A stretch of DNA of 16,666 nt from CAYFJO01 sp964343305 (lineage in GTDB: Bacteria > Planctomycetota > Planctomycetia > Pirellulales > Pirellulaceae), in assembly GCA_964343305.1 (NCBI GenBank), contig CAYFJO010000222.1, forward strand, positions 1 through 16,666, written 5' to 3'. Position 1 is the stretch's first letter, and each line of letters begins with the position of its first letter. Shown one piece after another: positions 15,658-16,666 of the stretch. The notes under the pieces are model-generated. The model saw nothing but the letters and a program-made list of their open reading frames with translations. It did not search any database and was not told where the DNA came from. A program made the position numbers and the translations under genes.

Positions 15658-16666
15658 ATGCTCGTAACGCAACGAAAGATCTTGCTCACGGAAGGCTCCA
15701 GCACTTCGGCCCGGCAGACACTCTACGCACTTGGTGGACGTCACACGATCGACGTGCTTGATCCCAACCCGCTGTGCCAGTGTCGCTTCTCACGATTCGT
15801 CCGCCGCTGGATTCGCTGCCCTTCGTATTCTCAGGAGCCGAAAGAGTACCTCAAATTCGTCGCCCAACAAATTCGCGACGAAGGCTACGATGTTTTGCTG
15901 CCGACGCACGAGCAAGTTTATTTGCTCGCGCGAGTGCGAGATGAACTGCGCGAGCAAGTTGGCATCGCACTGCCCGAGTTCGACGTGATCAACCGCGTGC
16001 AAGGTAAAGCGGACTTTTGTCGTTTGCTCGGCGAACTTGGTTTGCCGCAGCCAGCGACGCGGATCATTTCCACGCGCGAGGAACTGCTCGCAACAAACGA
16101 GCTGCCGTGTTTTGTAAAACTCTCGCACAGCACGGCTGGCACAGGAGTCTTTCGAGTTGGCGGCATGAACGAATTGCAACAGCTAGCCGATGAATTCGAC
16201 GAGGCAGGACAACTTAACGGGGAAGCCGAGTTGTTAGTCCAACAACCAGCCAAGGGTGTGCTGTCAATTTTTCAAACGGTATTCCAACACGGACGTCTCG
16301 TCGGCTGGCATGGTGGACAGACTCGTCGCCAAGGTGTCGGCGGTGCACCGATTGCGCGCGTCAGTGCAGAACACGAAGGTGTCGTCGATGACGTTGAGCG
16401 ACTTGGCAAGCATCTGAATTGGCACGGCGCAATTTTCTTCGAGTACTTTTTCGACGAAGAAACCGCAGAGTATCAGTTTCTCGAAGCAAATCCCCGCATT
16501 GGCGAGACACTTAACGCGACGGTCTGCGGCGTGAATCTGTGCGAGCAACTTGTACGCGTGGCGATGGACGAAGAAGTAGAACCGCTGGACGCGGGCAAGT
16601 TGGGCGTGCGTTCACATCAGGGATTCATGGCGCTGATGGCGCTGGGCATGAATGGCGGCACTCGTC
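15658..16666 (+). CDS. ATP-grasp domain protein (3' end beyond the window)
   Basis: The reading frame is open from ATG 15658 to the window edge (336 codons, no stop). An N-terminal Rossmann-like part (about 1-110: KILLTEGSSTSARQ, YDVLLPTHEQVYLL) precedes an ATP-grasp fold. It has a KADFCRLLGELGLPQPAT stretch near 120, the nucleotide-binding strand CFVKLSHSTAGTGV near 157, and the Mg-binding FLEANPRIGETLNATV near 279-294, where E, N and R are the expected residues. Such enzymes join a carboxylate to an amine or thiol at the cost of ATP; the layout recalls carbamoyl-phosphate-synthase-like or peptide-ligase proteins, but the substrate is not evident. No strong ribosome site is seen. It begins 73 bp after the DUF1501 stop, with two palindromes between, so it may be a separate unit. 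Confidence 0.85.
   Translation, partial: MLVTQRKILLTEGSSTSARQTLYALGGRHTIDVLDPNPLCQCRFSRFVRRWIRCPSYSQEPKEYLKFVAQQIRDEGYDVLLPTHEQVYLLARVRDELREQVGIALPEFDVINRVQGKADFCRLLGELGLPQPATRIISTREELLATNELPCFVKLSHSTAGTGVFRVGGMNELQQLADEFDEAGQLNGEAELLVQQPAKGVLSIFQTVFQHGRLVGWHGGQTRRQGVGGAPIARVSAEHEGVVDDVERLGKHLNWHGAIFFEYFFDEETAEYQFLEANPRIGETLNATVCGVNLCEQLVRVAMDEEVEPLDAGKLGVRSHQGFMALMALGMNGGTR

Noticed and set aside
1..16666. Defence island, CRISPR array, tRNA or rRNA genes
   Set aside because: No repeat-spacer array, cas, restriction, toxin-antitoxin or tRNA cloverleaf pattern was seen on either strand.

Overview
The window looks like a chromosomal segment of a planctomycete. The main clues are a Sec-exported cytochrome c-like protein of the DUF1592/DUF1588 kind next to a Tat-exported DUF1501 protein, a free-standing SUI1/eIF1-like factor, a TrxB with an extra segment in its FAD domain, and short palindromic repeats in several gene gaps. 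This placement is inferred from gene content; there is no rRNA marker in the window.

Layout. Positions 1-385 hold no convincing gene, but contain two hairpins and an orphan Shine-Dalgarno-like tract. Positions 386-4609 are all minus strand. Read in transcription order they are cstA (carbon-starvation/pyruvate-type transporter), a 221-residue protein made of two copies of one unknown domain, a SUI1 factor with an N-terminal Cys cluster, and, after a gap of about 175 bp, a membrane fatty acid desaturase. A 219-bp divergent promoter region with a 21-nt palindrome leads to a tight plus-strand operon: trxB (4829), an Nramp-related transporter lacking the canonical metal-binding motifs (5908), and asnS (7694).

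Directly after asnS lies a decayed C-terminal fragment of a ferredoxin/flavodoxin-reductase-type flavoprotein (9114-9406). It is split by a 79-bp insertion bounded by 7-bp direct repeats, and removing the insertion restores the frame and the family motif. Then comes a minus-strand monomeric NADP-isocitrate dehydrogenase (9640-11856). Divergent from it is the plus-strand pair of the c-type cytochrome protein (11954) and DUF1501 protein (14307), separated by a 60-bp double palindrome. The window ends inside an ATP-grasp protein (15658 to the edge), preceded by two more palindromes.

Most genes are housekeeping or general metabolic: protein synthesis (AsnRS, SUI1), thiol redox, central carbon (IDH, CstA) and lipid modification. 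The lineage-specific part is the exported cytochrome/DUF1501 pair. I see no defence system, CRISPR array, prophage or intact insertion sequence. The least ordinary items are the Nramp-like transporter with altered motifs and a large loop, the two-domain protein beside cstA and SUI1, and the reductase remnant with its clean 79-bp insertion.
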